DNA of 64,000 nt from positions 8,866,001-8,930,000 of the forward strand of contig NC_088786.1 in NCBI RefSeq assembly GCF_949628265.1. Direction: 5' to 3'. The position numbers were made by a program, and so were the translations under genes. How positions within the stretch are numbered: the stretch's first letter is position 1; every line of letters begins with the position of its first letter. Under the pieces are notes generated by a model that was not told where the DNA came from, did not search any database, and saw nothing but the letters and a program-made list of their open reading frames with translations. This document shows positions 21,158 through 33,058 of this stretch, piece by piece. The DNA comes from Cloeon dipterum. Lineage: Eukaryota; Arthropoda; Insecta; Ephemeroptera; Baetidae.

Positions 21158-23703
21158 GCTTTTTAACTTTCTCCTTCTTTGAACAGAGGAACTTTTTCAA
21201 GAGGAACGCTATTAGAACAAAAGGTGAGAGCAGAAATGCAATCACGTCGATTGAATGGAGCTGGATCCAGTTGAGGTGCTGGCCGGCCGGTCGCAAGTGC
21301 TTTGCTCCTTTGTGCCGAATAACGTACTCGATCCAAAAAGTTGCCTCTTCCAACGGCGTGTGCAGCGTGTCTCTGGCGATCGACGAATACCGCTGAGCAT
21401 TTTCTCTGTAACTATAATAGATTTTGTATTATTTTAATCATTTTTATGATACAAATTTTATTTATTACATCGGATTATTAAGCACTTCATGAATGGCCTT
21501 GGCGAACTTCTCTTTAGTAAACGATAAAAATTTGAGTGTGACCCCGACGCCGGCGTTGAGTGCATTCTCTCCATTTTTGTGCTGGTCGGCGAAAATAGGA
21601 ATGACAACTAGCGGCACGCCGTGGTAATTCGCCTCTTGGGCGCTGAGTCGACCGCCATGCGTGATGAAAATACGCATGTTTTTGTGGCCTAAATAATTTA
21701 AAAATTTGATTAGAATGCATGAAATGCGCTTATCAAATCTTAGTATTGCCTAATACGTCCTGTTGAGATAGCCACTTGTTGATGAGAACGTTTTTCGGCT
21801 TGCCGGGCAAATTGTCATCCTCGAATTTCCACAAAACCTTTTGTTTAAGCTTGCCAAAAACTTCTATAATCCCCTTTTTAACATCATCGGGAAGAAGGCT
21901 ACTCTTCACATTGGACCCCAGACTAAAGAAAATGAATCCGTCCGTTGCACTGTCCAGGAATTCTCTGACGTTCTAATCAACAAAAGTATAAAAATGTCAA
22001 TTTTTAAAACTTATTCTTTTTTACGGGTTGGAGTTGGCTTGGGTCAGCTGGTCTGCACTGCAGGCAGCCTACTTCCTTGAAATTCGGAGGGAGGGCCCTG
22101 CCCAAATCCACGCCCGGAGGTCCATTGTTGATCAAGAAAAAGTCGTAATTATTTTCCACCTCGTCTATCTGCGACGCTTGTTTGCCAAATACGTGATTGG
22201 CAAGAGCCTGCTGAACTTTGAGATAGTTTCTCCTCTGGTATCGATCATAGAGGCGAGTCAGAAAATTGACAACCCTTTGACGAAATGTCATTGGATACCT
22301 ACAAAAATAGTAAAAATTACAATTATGTATGTATTAGTTCTTCCAAAAAATTCAATCAACATTTTTTTAGCTAAAGTATCGAAAAATAGAATTGTTTTTA
22401 CTTGTAAGGTAGAATGGAGCTTGGAAAAATAGAAGGACGAGCATCAACCCCGAACGCTTCCCAATTCCACCAGCCGTCGGCGTAAGCGTCGATCGCGACG
22501 ATCGGCGCTTGAAATTTGGGTAGGATAGCGACAAACACTTCGCTCATGCACATCTCATATATGACCAGGTCGTACTTTTCCTTGCTGTCGATCAGCAGCC
22601 GCTTGGACACTTCTGATTTGGCTTGAGTCGGGTTCACTTCGGTTGCAAAGTCCCAGAAGGCGTCAATGTTGCCTTTGATGCCCAGGTGGGCAAATTCAAT
22701 GAAGTCGTCATCTTCGTATAGCCCACCAATGTCATGGTAGCTTCATGAACAGAAGAAAAAATAATTTATTAAATACCAATGGTTTTATAAATAATGTTGA
22801 AAAGTTGTGAATTATATATAACTTCAACTTTGATTAAAAATTATTTATTCTAAGAAGTCTAAAATTTATTACGCTCATAATTTATTACAATAAATTATAA
22901 TTATATGGTTTTGTTTACAAAATGTTTATCATCGTGTAATTTAATAGAAAATGCACTTCTTAGCACTTTGTGATAAACATCTAGCTAAATCTTAATATGA
23001 GATTGCTACTGAGATTCGTTTACAAATTTTCATTATCATCAAAGTATATTCCTTAAAGTTTTTGTAGCATTGAAATGTAAAAATTAATTATAAATATGCA
23101 AAAAGCTCGTTAAAAATTATAAACAAAACCAAATAAAAAATTTCTTTTGCAAGAAGTTAAATGCTATACAATTTTTTTGGATTCTAAATTTGGTCACCAA
23201 AAGACGATTTATATAGGCTTCTTAAAAAAACTTTCAGTTCTCCTGGGACACTCCCGAAATGTTAACTCTCAATAGGTTTAGAAGTTTTAATAAATTTGAA
23301 AACCTTTCAAATTTAGTTGTCGAATGAAGCTAAAATCTCTATGCACTTGAATATATTTTACATTATTTAATTACAGTTAAAGCTGAAAACAAGAAACAAC
23401 AACTCTTTCATGAGCAAAAGAGAAAATTTATTTAACGTTTTGGAAGTACTCTTTAATAGTCGACAAATAATTCCCAATGCATCCTAAAGAGGATTTTCAC
23501 CTTATACCAGTCCTATTCTTGCCTACGAATGGGATGATTGCCGTAACGTCGTGGCCCTTGTCAGCCAGCCCCTCGAGCAGGGCGCGATTCCAGATGCCGT
23601 GGCTCGGTGAGACGATGGGCGTGATGGCCAGGATTTTGGCACCGAGCGTCTGCTGGCACCCGGCAAGCAAAAAAGCGAGAGCGAGTGCCGCTGATAACTG
23701 CAT
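21153..23703 (-). CDS. UGT-I: full-length UDP-glycosyltransferase, paired with UGT-F
   Basis: Exons: 23703-23501, 22740-22402, 22298-22025, 21972-21750, 21688-21469, 21411-21153, giving about 505 residues. Signal peptide MQLSAALALAFLLAG..., catalytic H35 in SPSH, Asp in KYDLVIYEM, signature FITHGGRLSAQEANYHGVP, single C-terminal span, tail KVKKQ (KxKxx). Intron 4 uses a GC donor (exon ends 21750, intron begins GCAATA), as in UGT-F. Exon 6 and intron 5 are strikingly similar to UGT-F. Intron 1 is 760 bases, the largest in this clade, and contains nothing recognisable. Confidence 0.92.
22741..23500 (-). other. Intron 1 of UGT-I
   Basis: A 760-base, very AT-rich intron with no supportable internal gene, repeat or RNA. 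Confidence 0.7.
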
Positions 23704-23750
23704 CTCGTCGTTTTTGCCTCGCGCGAGCGACTAAAACACTATCGCTCGCA

Positions 23751-23761
23751 GACCAAAGTCA
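23751..23761. promoter_or_regulatory. GACCAAAGTCA element upstream of UGT-I
   Basis: Shared with UGT-F (14976-14987) at almost the same distance from the ATG (48 against 51 bases). Confidence 0.35.
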
Positions 23762-24152
23762 AATTGTTTGAAAAGGGCCTTTGACTCCTCCCAAAAGTGC
23801 TTGCCAAGGCCGGAGCCATCAAATATAATTCTAGAGTGTGGCTCATTATTTGCACAATCGTTGTCTCTACGCGTCACTTATGTGTATGAAATATATATAC
23901 TGTATATATGACTGAGATTTGTTAATTTTTAAAATTTTATGAGGGGTAAAAGTATACTTATCTTCCAATTAAATGTTTTTAAATTTAATAATGAAATTAT
24001 TTTTTGTTGGCAAAAACAAGAAATTTAATAAAATATCCAAATGAAAGTAAATTTTTATGTTTAATTGTTGCACCTTACTTGTGTTCTTGTGCAGGACAAA
24101 ATGTTACCTTTGTTTATCGAATTATTTGTTATTGTAGAGAAATAGTCTGTTA
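23762..24152. other. Intergenic, UGT-I upstream / UGT-J downstream
   Basis: AT-rich with an alternating TATATA stretch around 23888-23908 that could be TATA-like or simple repeat. No gene seen. Confidence 0.6.
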
Positions 24153-27100
24153 TCAATCAGATTTAATTTTATTATTTCTAGTACAATTGCTTATCAACTT
24201 CCTGACGCAAAACGCGAGTGACAATAAGAGTGCGAGCAGGACAAGAGTGATGAATGAATACACGTCGAGAAGTTCCAATTGGTACCAATCTAAAGAGAGT
24301 GCCTCTGACCGTAAATGAGGAGCGCCTCGGTGCCGAAGGACGTACTCCGTCCAGTAGACAGCTCTTTCCAATGCTGTTTGCGGCTGGTCTCGCACAACCT
24401 TTGCTCGCCGCTTCGCTTCAGATTGGATTCTGATAAACATTGGCTTTTATAATATTTTAATAACATAAATAAACAAACTACTTGTAAAATTCAAAATTTA
24501 AATTTTACTGTAAAAATTTTATTTAATTTATAATTCTTATATATTTTATTTTTAATTTGTTTTTATTTTAATCATTCTTTTTAATATTTATGAAGTTTAT
24601 TTTAATATACAACCTATTTCTTGTGATATTTTTTTAAAAGCTAATTTATATACATAGTAGACATTAGTTTTGTGAGTGCTGCGATGTAAATATCTCTTTG
24701 ATATTTGCCGCATTGTCTCATAATATTGCTTAAATTAAGAACTTAAGTGCTTTAATTCATTATCTCTATCCTAATATCCATCAAGTATTTTAAATTTATA
24801 TACGTGCCTGTCATCGTGAAGAGCTTTGGCGATGGCTGCCGAGAAACTGCTTTCAGATATAGTATGATAATTCACGACGACCGCGTATCCAGCGCGTTCC
24901 GCCTGCTTCACGTTGAGCATTTGGTCGCCGAAAATCGGAATTCCAATCAGTGCCACTCCATGGAACGCCGCCTCCTGGGCACTCAGTAATCCGCCGTGAG
25001 TTATGAATACTTTGACGTTGGGGTGCGCTGCACACGCATTCCGGCCGGATGGAGAGCAAAAAGGCCGAGAGTGTATGATGATATGCAAATTAAAACAGAT
25101 GCAAATTAGAAATTTCCTTAAAATTAAAAAAATATGGTGCTAATGTTAATTTATAGATTTATTCTAAAACACTTCTTCTGCAACGATTTCAATTTCAATA
25201 TCTGTTGCAGCAGTGCATTTTCCAAACGTGAAGCAAAAATGAGTTCAGCCAAATCGAGGAATTCACGTTTAGGGAAATTAAAAAAAATCTTTGCTCTCCA
25301 TTCTAGAACTAGAGTTTGTGAAATATAATCGATTGACTATTTTCCTAAGCTATTCAATCGTTCCAGCACCATCTGATGAGCACAAATCATGCAATTTAAA
25401 ACCATTTATGAACCATATAATACTTTTTTAACCGACTCTGTAAAAACCAAATCCATCTAAATTGGCTAATATTCCATGGATGCATGAATGCAAAAAATTT
25501 TATTAAAAAAATCGTTATAAATTTACACCTAATCAGACGGTTCACATTTCCATTTTGTAAAATTCTGTAATTTTAAAACGATGCCACATATCTTTCCAAC
25601 CAAAAAATTGAAAATATTTTGTAAATGGTTGAAATGTTTCAATTTACTGTTGTAGAAGTCACAGAGTTTTTAGTAGCAAATAAAAATAAATTTTGTACAC
25701 ATCTAAAAATCAACATGTAAACAACAAATTGTATGTTTGTCTTTTTAAGAATGGCTAAAAGGTTTAAATTACATGATTCGTGCTCATTTGAAAGAAGCTT
25801 AGAAAAAAGTTCGATCGTCTAAAATTCCCAACCCTGCAAATGACCAATTCTCACCGAGGATGTCCTGTTGTGGCAACCACTTTGCGGTTTTTACGTTTTC
25901 CAGGCGCTCAGCCAACTCATCCGACTCCCATTTCCAGAGCACCCGCTGCGGAATTTTGGCGAATGCCGCCAGAATCTCGCGAATCTTCTCCGCGGGCATG
26001 AGGTCGCTGCGCAGATTGGAGCCCATTGAAAAGTAAATCGCTCCTTGCGTGGCACCATCCAGGAATTCCTGAATGTCCGCGGGTAGTTTGTTGGTCTTCG
26101 GGCTAACGTGCATGCCACCCACCTCGACCATCGCGGGCACCAAAGGGCGCGGAAAGGTCGTCGTGAAGTGGGCGTTCAGCAACACGAGGCTGGCATTTCG
26201 TTCAATTTCCCTTACGTCCGGCAAGCCAGGCCCGAAAAACTGAATTAAAAGGAGTTTGATTTTTTTTTAATAAATTTTTAATGATGCCATCAAATGAGAA
26301 TCTGACTGGTTTCTGTGAAAAATTGATAAAATTTAAAAATTCGAGTGTTTATTTTCTTCTAAAACGAGATAATATATTAAAAGATTATATTTTATAAGGA
26401 TTTTCCGGATGATTCGTACCAGCTGAATTTCATAATTATGACAGACAATCTACTTATGAGGACTAAAATCTTCCAAAAATTCCCAAAATTTATTCAAGCA
26501 TGCGACATTATTTTTAAAATGATTTTAAAGGAATTTTAGCTTAAACAAGGAAATTATAATTCAATTACCTTTTCTTTGAGTTCATTCTGCTTCGGATAGT
26601 AGTAGAAATAGTTTCCCAAGTCCCACACTTTCGTGAAGAGGAAGTTTGTGAGTCTCTCGGAGAATTCCATGCGATCGGTGTAGGTAAGCATGGGGTTAGG
26701 GTAGTAAGACAAAGGTGCCGGGTTGCCGACTGCGTGGTTAATCCAGTGCAAACCGTTCATAGAGGAAATTAATATCAGGGGAGCCTTTCCATAGCGTGAA
26801 GGTTAATGGAGCTTGATATTAAACGGATTATACAGGCACGTCTTACTTGGAAGTGAAACGCAAAGGCATACACTGCCTCGTCAACAAAAGCCTCCGATAT
26901 CACGAGATCGAATCCTCGTTTGTCTTGCAGAATATCTTGAACCTAAATTTGTAAGCAAATAAATCCTCTATTTTTCTCTACTAAAATTGTTATTTTTGAT
27001 GTGAATTTTATATTGAATTAATTTTGCGAAGGATAATTTCAGTTTTTATCTTAAGGTTTTTCCCAACCTTCGAGTACTTTAGGAACTCCTCAGTCACCCA

Positions 27101-27427
27101 GAGTCCCTCGTCCCAGAAGGAGGTCATGATTAGGTAGAGCGGAAAGTCTGAGAAGTCATCGTAAACATCAGCGTTGAAGATGGCGTCATGGATGGCCTTG
27201 ACCGCCGGCATGGAGTCGATGTCAGTGTAGTTGGCGGGCGGCTTGGCCAGCGAATACGCGCTGACCACGACCAGCTCGTGGCCCCTGGCTGCAAGGGCCT
27301 TCGTCAGGGTTGAGTATACGTTCAGGTGGCTGCGACTCGGATATGGAAACAACCCTAAAATCCGGGCACCATTGACGCTGGCCAAAGTGAAGGAGGAAAG
27401 CGCCAGCAGAATGATGAGACGCGTCAT
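24153..27427 (-). CDS. UGT-J: full-length UDP-glycosyltransferase, divergent exon layout
   Basis: Exons: 27427-27068, 26942-26847, 26784-26569, 26239-25855, 25027-24808, 24429-24153, giving about 517 residues. Signal peptide MTRLIILLALSSFTL..., catalytic H34 in PSRSH, Asp in GFDLVIS, signature FITHGGLLSAQEAAFHGVA with GIPIFGDQMLN, VRDQP...WTEYVLRH block, membrane span VYSFITLVLLALLLSLAF, tail KIKSD (KxKxx). Some introns fall at other places than in B-I: HFQ|APLIL, and no intron before DIQEFLDGA. Intron 5 needs a GC donor (exon ends 24808, intron begins GCACGT). The nearby GT at 24803 gives the wrong phase and an immediate stop. This gene is the outlier nearest the head-to-head neighbour SIAE. 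Confidence 0.9.
25028..25854 (-). other. Intron 4 of UGT-J, with a dispersed-repeat copy
   Basis: An 827-base intron. It contains a repeat copy at 25371-25424 related to 45644-45688. Confidence 0.65.
25371..25424. repeat. Dispersed repeat copy (family 2)
   Basis: Resembles 45644-45688: both read ATC..ATGAGCAC.AATCAT.CAATTT and continue with weaker similarity. An old interspersed element of unknown type. Confidence 0.45.
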
Positions 27428-28488
27428 AGTTCAGTTCTCTGTTATGGGAAATATTTTTTTAAAATTATTTATGATTACCTGAAGTACTGTACGCATGTAT
27501 GTTGGAAAATGTAATTTTAATGTGAAAGCTTAAAATTCAGAAAATCAGAGCACAGATGGAATTTTTGAAATTGGCCTCCACGTTAGCCGTAAAGCGTTTT
27601 GAATAAAGAGATTGACCATATTTTGACGATATCAATGTCATGGTCGCTGCTGTTCAGGGTACGCCCTGCTTGGTATTCCTTGCCGATTGTTTGGTTTATA
27701 AAGCATGGCATTTAAAGGAAAATGTAACAATTATTCTTAAAAATTTCAACGGTGCTCTCTGATTTTCAGAATTTATAGCGTATTCACATAAAAAATTTCA
27801 TTTCCCTTATTTTTCAAGATATATGTAAGGTGTATTTTTGGCAGTGAATCCATTGAGGGGTTGAAATTAAATCAAAATTAGAGTTTTCTCTTCCACTTTT
27901 AGAGTTATTTTGCTCTTTTTCTACACACAAATTCAGTGTTTTATATTGAAAAACGTTGAATAAATTTAATAATAACTATTTTTTAATTTGTTTCTCTTAT
28001 AGCATGTGGTTATTGCACATCTAGCAGTGGTGAGACAGGCGGCTGTATACATTGGAAAGAGATTTATTTGTTTTATTACCTTGTTCGATGCACGTGGCTG
28101 ATATCTCTGAGCACCCTATATCACTGCTCTCCGAGAGAGAAGTCTGCTCTCTAGCGCTGCCAATTGAGAGATGCTCTCCGCCGTCTCAATTAGTGCGTGG
28201 CCTACTCTGAGACTCGTCTTTATTGGGCCAGGCCAATTGTCGAGAATCATTTACGTGATAAGTTGAAAAATGCATTAAAGAACTGGAAGATAAGATAAGG
28301 CAATTTGATATGCTAAGCAAATATTTAGATGGGAACGATTCTGCACGCATAGATAAAAACTATGCTTATATTTATGGTACATCTAAAACAGATAACAATG
28401 AAAAACCAGATTAGACAAAACGTCTTTTGTACCCAAATTAAGATCCATTCCACTTTGGGAATTTTGCTCTTTGTTACACAACCAAAAT
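27428..28488. promoter_or_regulatory. Divergent promoter region between UGT-J and SIAE
   Basis: About 1.06 kb separates the UGT-J ATG (minus) from the SIAE ATG (plus), so both promoters must lie here unless far-upstream exons exist. The stretch 28100-28215 is GC-richer and dense in GAGAG/CTCTC, including CTCTCCGAGAGAG, which resembles GAGA-factor sites. A GATAAG motif follows near 28292. No gene is seen. Confidence 0.45.
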
Positions 28489-31400
28489 ATGAAGATTTTA
28501 CATATTTTAATCACCTTCGCTTTGGTCTGCGCGAATGGTAATTTTACTCTTTTTTTGAAAATGCACATTTTCCTGACGAGCACTTATCAGGCCAGGAGTT
28601 GGCCGAATTCCGGCTGGCCAGTTACTACACCAACAATATGGTGTTGCAAATGGAGCCAAAAAGCGCCGTGATTTGGGGCTACGGTCAGCCAGACGCCGAA
28701 GCCGTCATTTCCTACGAAAGCAACAGACTGTCGACAACTATTAATGGTAAAGCAATTTACTTGATGCAATTCCATTTTTTGCTCAAATACATTTAGCCAA
28801 CGGCGAGTGGAGCATAACCCTTCCACCGCATCCACCCAGCGAGTCCATCGATTTCGCTGTTCAACAGGTACTCGTTATTCAGAGCGCGTTTTTGTGGAAT
28901 GCTCGACCGGGTTATTTTTTTCAGATTAGCAGTTTTGGAATGGTTACCATCCCTTTGAAAGCGGCGTTTGGTGACGTTTGGGTTTGCTCGGGACAAAGCA
29001 ACATGGCAATGTCCTTGAACCTGGTAACTTTTCTTCTTGAAATATTTACACTACCTTCTGCAATACTTAAGAGCACAGACCGACAAGACTTTGTCTTGGT
29101 CCCCCTCCGAAAAAAGAAAATCAATCTTTTTACACAAATTTAAACGATATTTTCAAAGATGAAAAGCGCTGTAACTTTTAAACGTATTTATTTATTTTCT
29201 TGGATCAATCCCTGGTAAAGAAATCTAAGAAAAATAATTCAACTTTTAATTATTTCAACGCTATACATGCTTGGACAACACAATGAAATATTTTCTTGAT
29301 ATTTGATGTCGATTTGCTTTTACGCAATAGTGCGAAAAAGACCAGTGTCCGCATTTTTGATTGGAATGGAATGAATCTGATGAATTTAATTAAACAGTCA
29401 AAAAGTGGCTTAAAATGAGTATTATCGGGAATTTAAGACGGTTGAATAATTTTCTAAGTGTCTGAATACCACTAAACACCAAACAAGTACAAATTTGTGC
29501 AGTTATAAGACATTTAAGCCTCGCTTAAAGTCACCTTAAACCGTTTTTGGAGAACAAAACCAACTAACATTACCTTAAAAAGTCGAGACAATATGTGGAG
29601 AATGAAAAAGAACATTCAAAACGTACTAAATAGTGGTAAAATTATTGGTTAAATAAAATCTTTGCGTTTTATCGCTTTTTTAATATATTTTGATTCTAAC
29701 AAAATAAATTCATAATTGAAATTTATCAATTCCTTAAAAATAGTTTTAAAATAAACTGAGAAAAAGTTAGCTTTGATCTTATCTTCTTTTAGATTCCAAA
29801 AACGCATGAAAGCAAATTGCCTCCCCTTGAAACTTGATTTTAATTGGCAAGAAAATAGCTTGGAAAAGGATTAAATAGTCTGAAATTGTGAAATAATAGA
29901 GCCTAAAACTGTTAAAAAGTTGTCTTATAGTCCATAAAATCAATTTCCTCTCTATATTATCAAATGCACTCCACTTGTGTAAATGTATACAGTGTTAAAA
30001 ATTATATATTTCCAATTTTCAATCCCGATAAATTTAGATTTACAACGCTTCAGAGGAAATAAACAAAACCATAGCCGACTACCAGCACTTCCGGCTTCGA
30101 AAGGTGTCGCGGAACACCTCTCTAGACATAGAATTGGACGAGGCAACCTTCAATTACGATTGGACCGCTCCAGAGGAAGAGCGTGTTCCCAATTTCTCCG
30201 CTCTGTGCATCCTGTTTGCCGAGCGCCTCTCTGACGCTGTGAACGCCGCCTTTCCCATCGGGCTGATCGACGCCACCTGGCCTGGCACGAGGATCGAAGC
30301 GTGGTCCTCGAGCAGGGTGTTAGAATATTGCAACACGCCGCTCGCCACCAACGAGTGAGTGTGTTTGATATTTGCTTTGCTGGCTCTGCAACCTGCCCGA
30401 CACTGCTGCACGCCGGGATTGCATAAGCGTCGGTAAATATTGTCTTTCCGCAGGACCAATCGCAACGCTGACTCTGCTCTGTGGAACGCGATGATCGCTC
30501 CGCTGACCAGGACGTCAGTCAAGGGAGCAATTTGGCTTCAAGGTACGGAAGTAGCTCTCGGAATTTTACACGTTTATTTTTCGCAAAACAGTCAGACAAA
30601 GACGGCTTCTTATAGAAGTTTAAGTGCATACTTAACAAATCAGTTAAGGAATCTATTTGTTTAGTTTTTTAATTGGCCTTGCATATTTGTGCACTGTAGG
30701 AGTGAAGAAGGCACTGCAAAAAATGAATAAATGGGAAACCGGGAATAGCTCCGAATTCTGGCAAGACAAAATATCTCGAACAGGAGAAGATAGGAAAATT
30801 TAATAGAGCCTCTTTCCTGAACTTTCCATTTTTTCATTTTGCTGAAAATCACATATCTATTTTCATTTTATTCAACCCATTCTTTATGTTAATGTGAGTT
30901 TGAAAGCGATTTGAAGGGAATATTTACAGTTTAAAATTAAATGAAGTGAATTTTGGCTATGCTTGAAGATCCATTAATTAATTTCGCTTCTGGTAAATAA
31001 CCGTGATTAAAAAAGAAAATAGTGCTCGCAGTTTGATTGGCCGAGTTTCTCAGACAATTTAACGACAATATGAGAAAATTTTAGCTCTGTCCCAATTTTA
31101 AAGACTCTTTTTGAGTAAAGGTAAACATGGTGGTTTTTACAATTTTTCTGTAAAGCTTTACTTTTAATAGAAGGTCTTGTTGAATTCATATTCCGCTGTT
31201 CCAGGCGAGCAAAATATCGACTACAATGAGGATTATTACGCCTGCCACATTCTGGCTCTGGTCAACGATTGGAAACGGACTTTTTTCCAAGGGGAAGTGG
31301 CTGGTGAAAATGGAGTTGCATTTCCTTTTGGAGTTGTTCAGGTTTGAAACGACGAAGAAATAAAAGTAGATTTGATACAGTTCTAGTTCCATTCAGGAAG

Positions 31401-32950
31401 GAATATCCATTGACCTTTAAAAGCTTGGTTAGGTTTCCGTGGCTCAAAAGTTCGTTTGCTTTCAAAACTGCGTCACTCTGCTTGCCCAAAGGCAAATGTG
31501 AAAAATTTCCTGTTAAAGGAGAAAGCGTCTCTCGATGAGAGGGATTTCAATTAGCGTCATTATCACGGTCAAGTGGTGCAAAATTTCAAAATATGAAATT
31601 ATAGTCAATTTTGTGTCGTAATTTTTTTATTGTCAGATGCACCATGCACCAAAAATTAATTTATGAAACAAGTCAGTTTCCTCTATATCGGCAAATCCAA
31701 CAATTATTGCTATCCTAAATTAAACAAAACAATTTTTTTGAAAAGAATCGATAAGTTGGTTTTCAATAATTATTCTCATGATTTTAGAATGGTCCAGTCT
31801 GGATCAATTACAACTACAAATGGGGAGACATCAGGTGGCACCAGACCGTGGATTTGGGCGTTCTTCCCAATGCTCTTCTACCCGACGCGTTCACTGCTGC
31901 CTCTTACGACCTCACTGACCATCTGTCACCGACAGGAAGGTAAAAAATTCCAACGTAGCTAAAATCTGCAGACAACTAGTATTCTTACAGTGAAAATCTT
32001 ATTTTGCTAATATATTGAACGAAAGTATAGCACTATAATCAACAATTTTTATTATCACCATCACAACAGTAGTGTCGATATCAATTAGTAAGTTGCTAAA
32101 TTTGGGCAGATTTAATAGGTGGTCTAATTGTCAGATCAAAAAATAGTGTAAGATTTATTCAGAACATTAACTTGTTACAGATTATTTAAACAGAAAATTT
32201 ATAAAAAAAATTATATTCTATTTAATAAACGTATAATTGAAAAGTTCATAGTAGCTTAAAAGTACTAATTTGATCATTTTTTTAGATATTTATGATATTT
32301 TTACAATTTGATCTTAATGTTGCTGTCTCGTCATTAGTTTCAGTCTATAGTTGATACACAATTAAAGAAGTATATATATGCTACTTTTTTCTTTTAATGT
32401 TGTGCCTCTTAAAGAATTATAATTCGAAATTTATTCCGCTCTCTTTAAAACAGCATACACCCCCGCGACAAACAATCCGTGGCGGACAGACTAGCAAATG
32501 CTGCAAGGAGACTGATTTATAACGAAAACCTCAGTTTATACGGGCCTGTTGTAAGTAAAAATCCAACAAAAAAGCTCTTCACCGAAGTTATCATCAATAT
32601 TCCAGCCTGTGAGTGTTGATCAATTGGCTGCAGACTCGCGAACGATCACTTACGACAGAAACGTCAAGCTGGTCGGCGCGGCGGGCTTTGCTGTGAGTGC
32701 ATTAAATTATTGACTGACACAGAGAGCAGAGGTGTAATATCACTTGTCGCAGTTCCAACTGCCAGATGGGAATTATGAACTGAGCGACGTGATCGCAAGC
32801 ACCGCCAACTCGGTCACCGTCGCGGTGAACTCGACTGCCGTGCAATTGCTCTACGCCTTCAGCTCCTACGTCTGCGAGTACAAGCAGTGTGCGGTTTACA
32901 GCGATGACTTCGAAAATTTGCCTGCTCAAGCGTGGAAGTGGGATTTATAG
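28489..32950 (+). CDS. SIAE: Sialate O-acetylesterase
   Basis: Removes O-acetyl groups from sialic acids in animals (secreted or lysosomal; SGNH/GDSL-like hydrolase). Eleven exons: 28489-28537, 28591-28746, 28797-28867, 28925-29023, 30038-30354, 30454-30542, 31205-31341, 31788-31939, 32454-32550, 32606-32692, 32753-32950. All introns are GT-AG, phases agree, and the result is 483 residues (human about 520). Signal peptide MKILHILITFALVCA. Family landmarks in order: FRLASYYTNNMVLQ, FGDVWVCSGQSNM with nucleophile S117, IGLIDATWPGTRIEAWSS, LWNAMIAPL, IWLQGEQNIDYN, FPFGVVQ, IRWHQT, IHPRDKQ with candidate catalytic H359. Introns 4 (1.0 kb) and 6 (0.66 kb) are the longest. The ATG was chosen for its signal peptide. 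Insects have little sialic acid, so the true substrate is uncertain. Confidence 0.93.
29427..29448 (+). repeat. Dispersed repeat copy (family 3), in SIAE intron 4
   Basis: Twenty-two bases starting GGGAATTTAAGACGGTTGA match the reverse complement of 47453-47474 at 21 of 22 positions. Confidence 0.45.
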
Positions 32951-33052
32951 CCAAACAGATGAAACGAATTTGAACGACAACCTTGAGACATTGGTTCTGC
33001 AGAACATATTATTAAATTAAAATTGTTGATATTATGACTCAAAACAAATTTA

Positions 33053-33058
33053 AATAAA
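33053..33058 (+). terminator. AATAAA poly(A) signal of SIAE
   Basis: AATAAA about 100 bases after the SIAE stop codon in AT-rich sequence; further AATAAA-like overlaps follow. Confidence 0.5.

Noticed and set aside
24801-24806. GT donor ten bases into the spacer after UGT-J exon 5
   Set aside because: It leaves phase 0, and the next exon then reads a stop within four codons.
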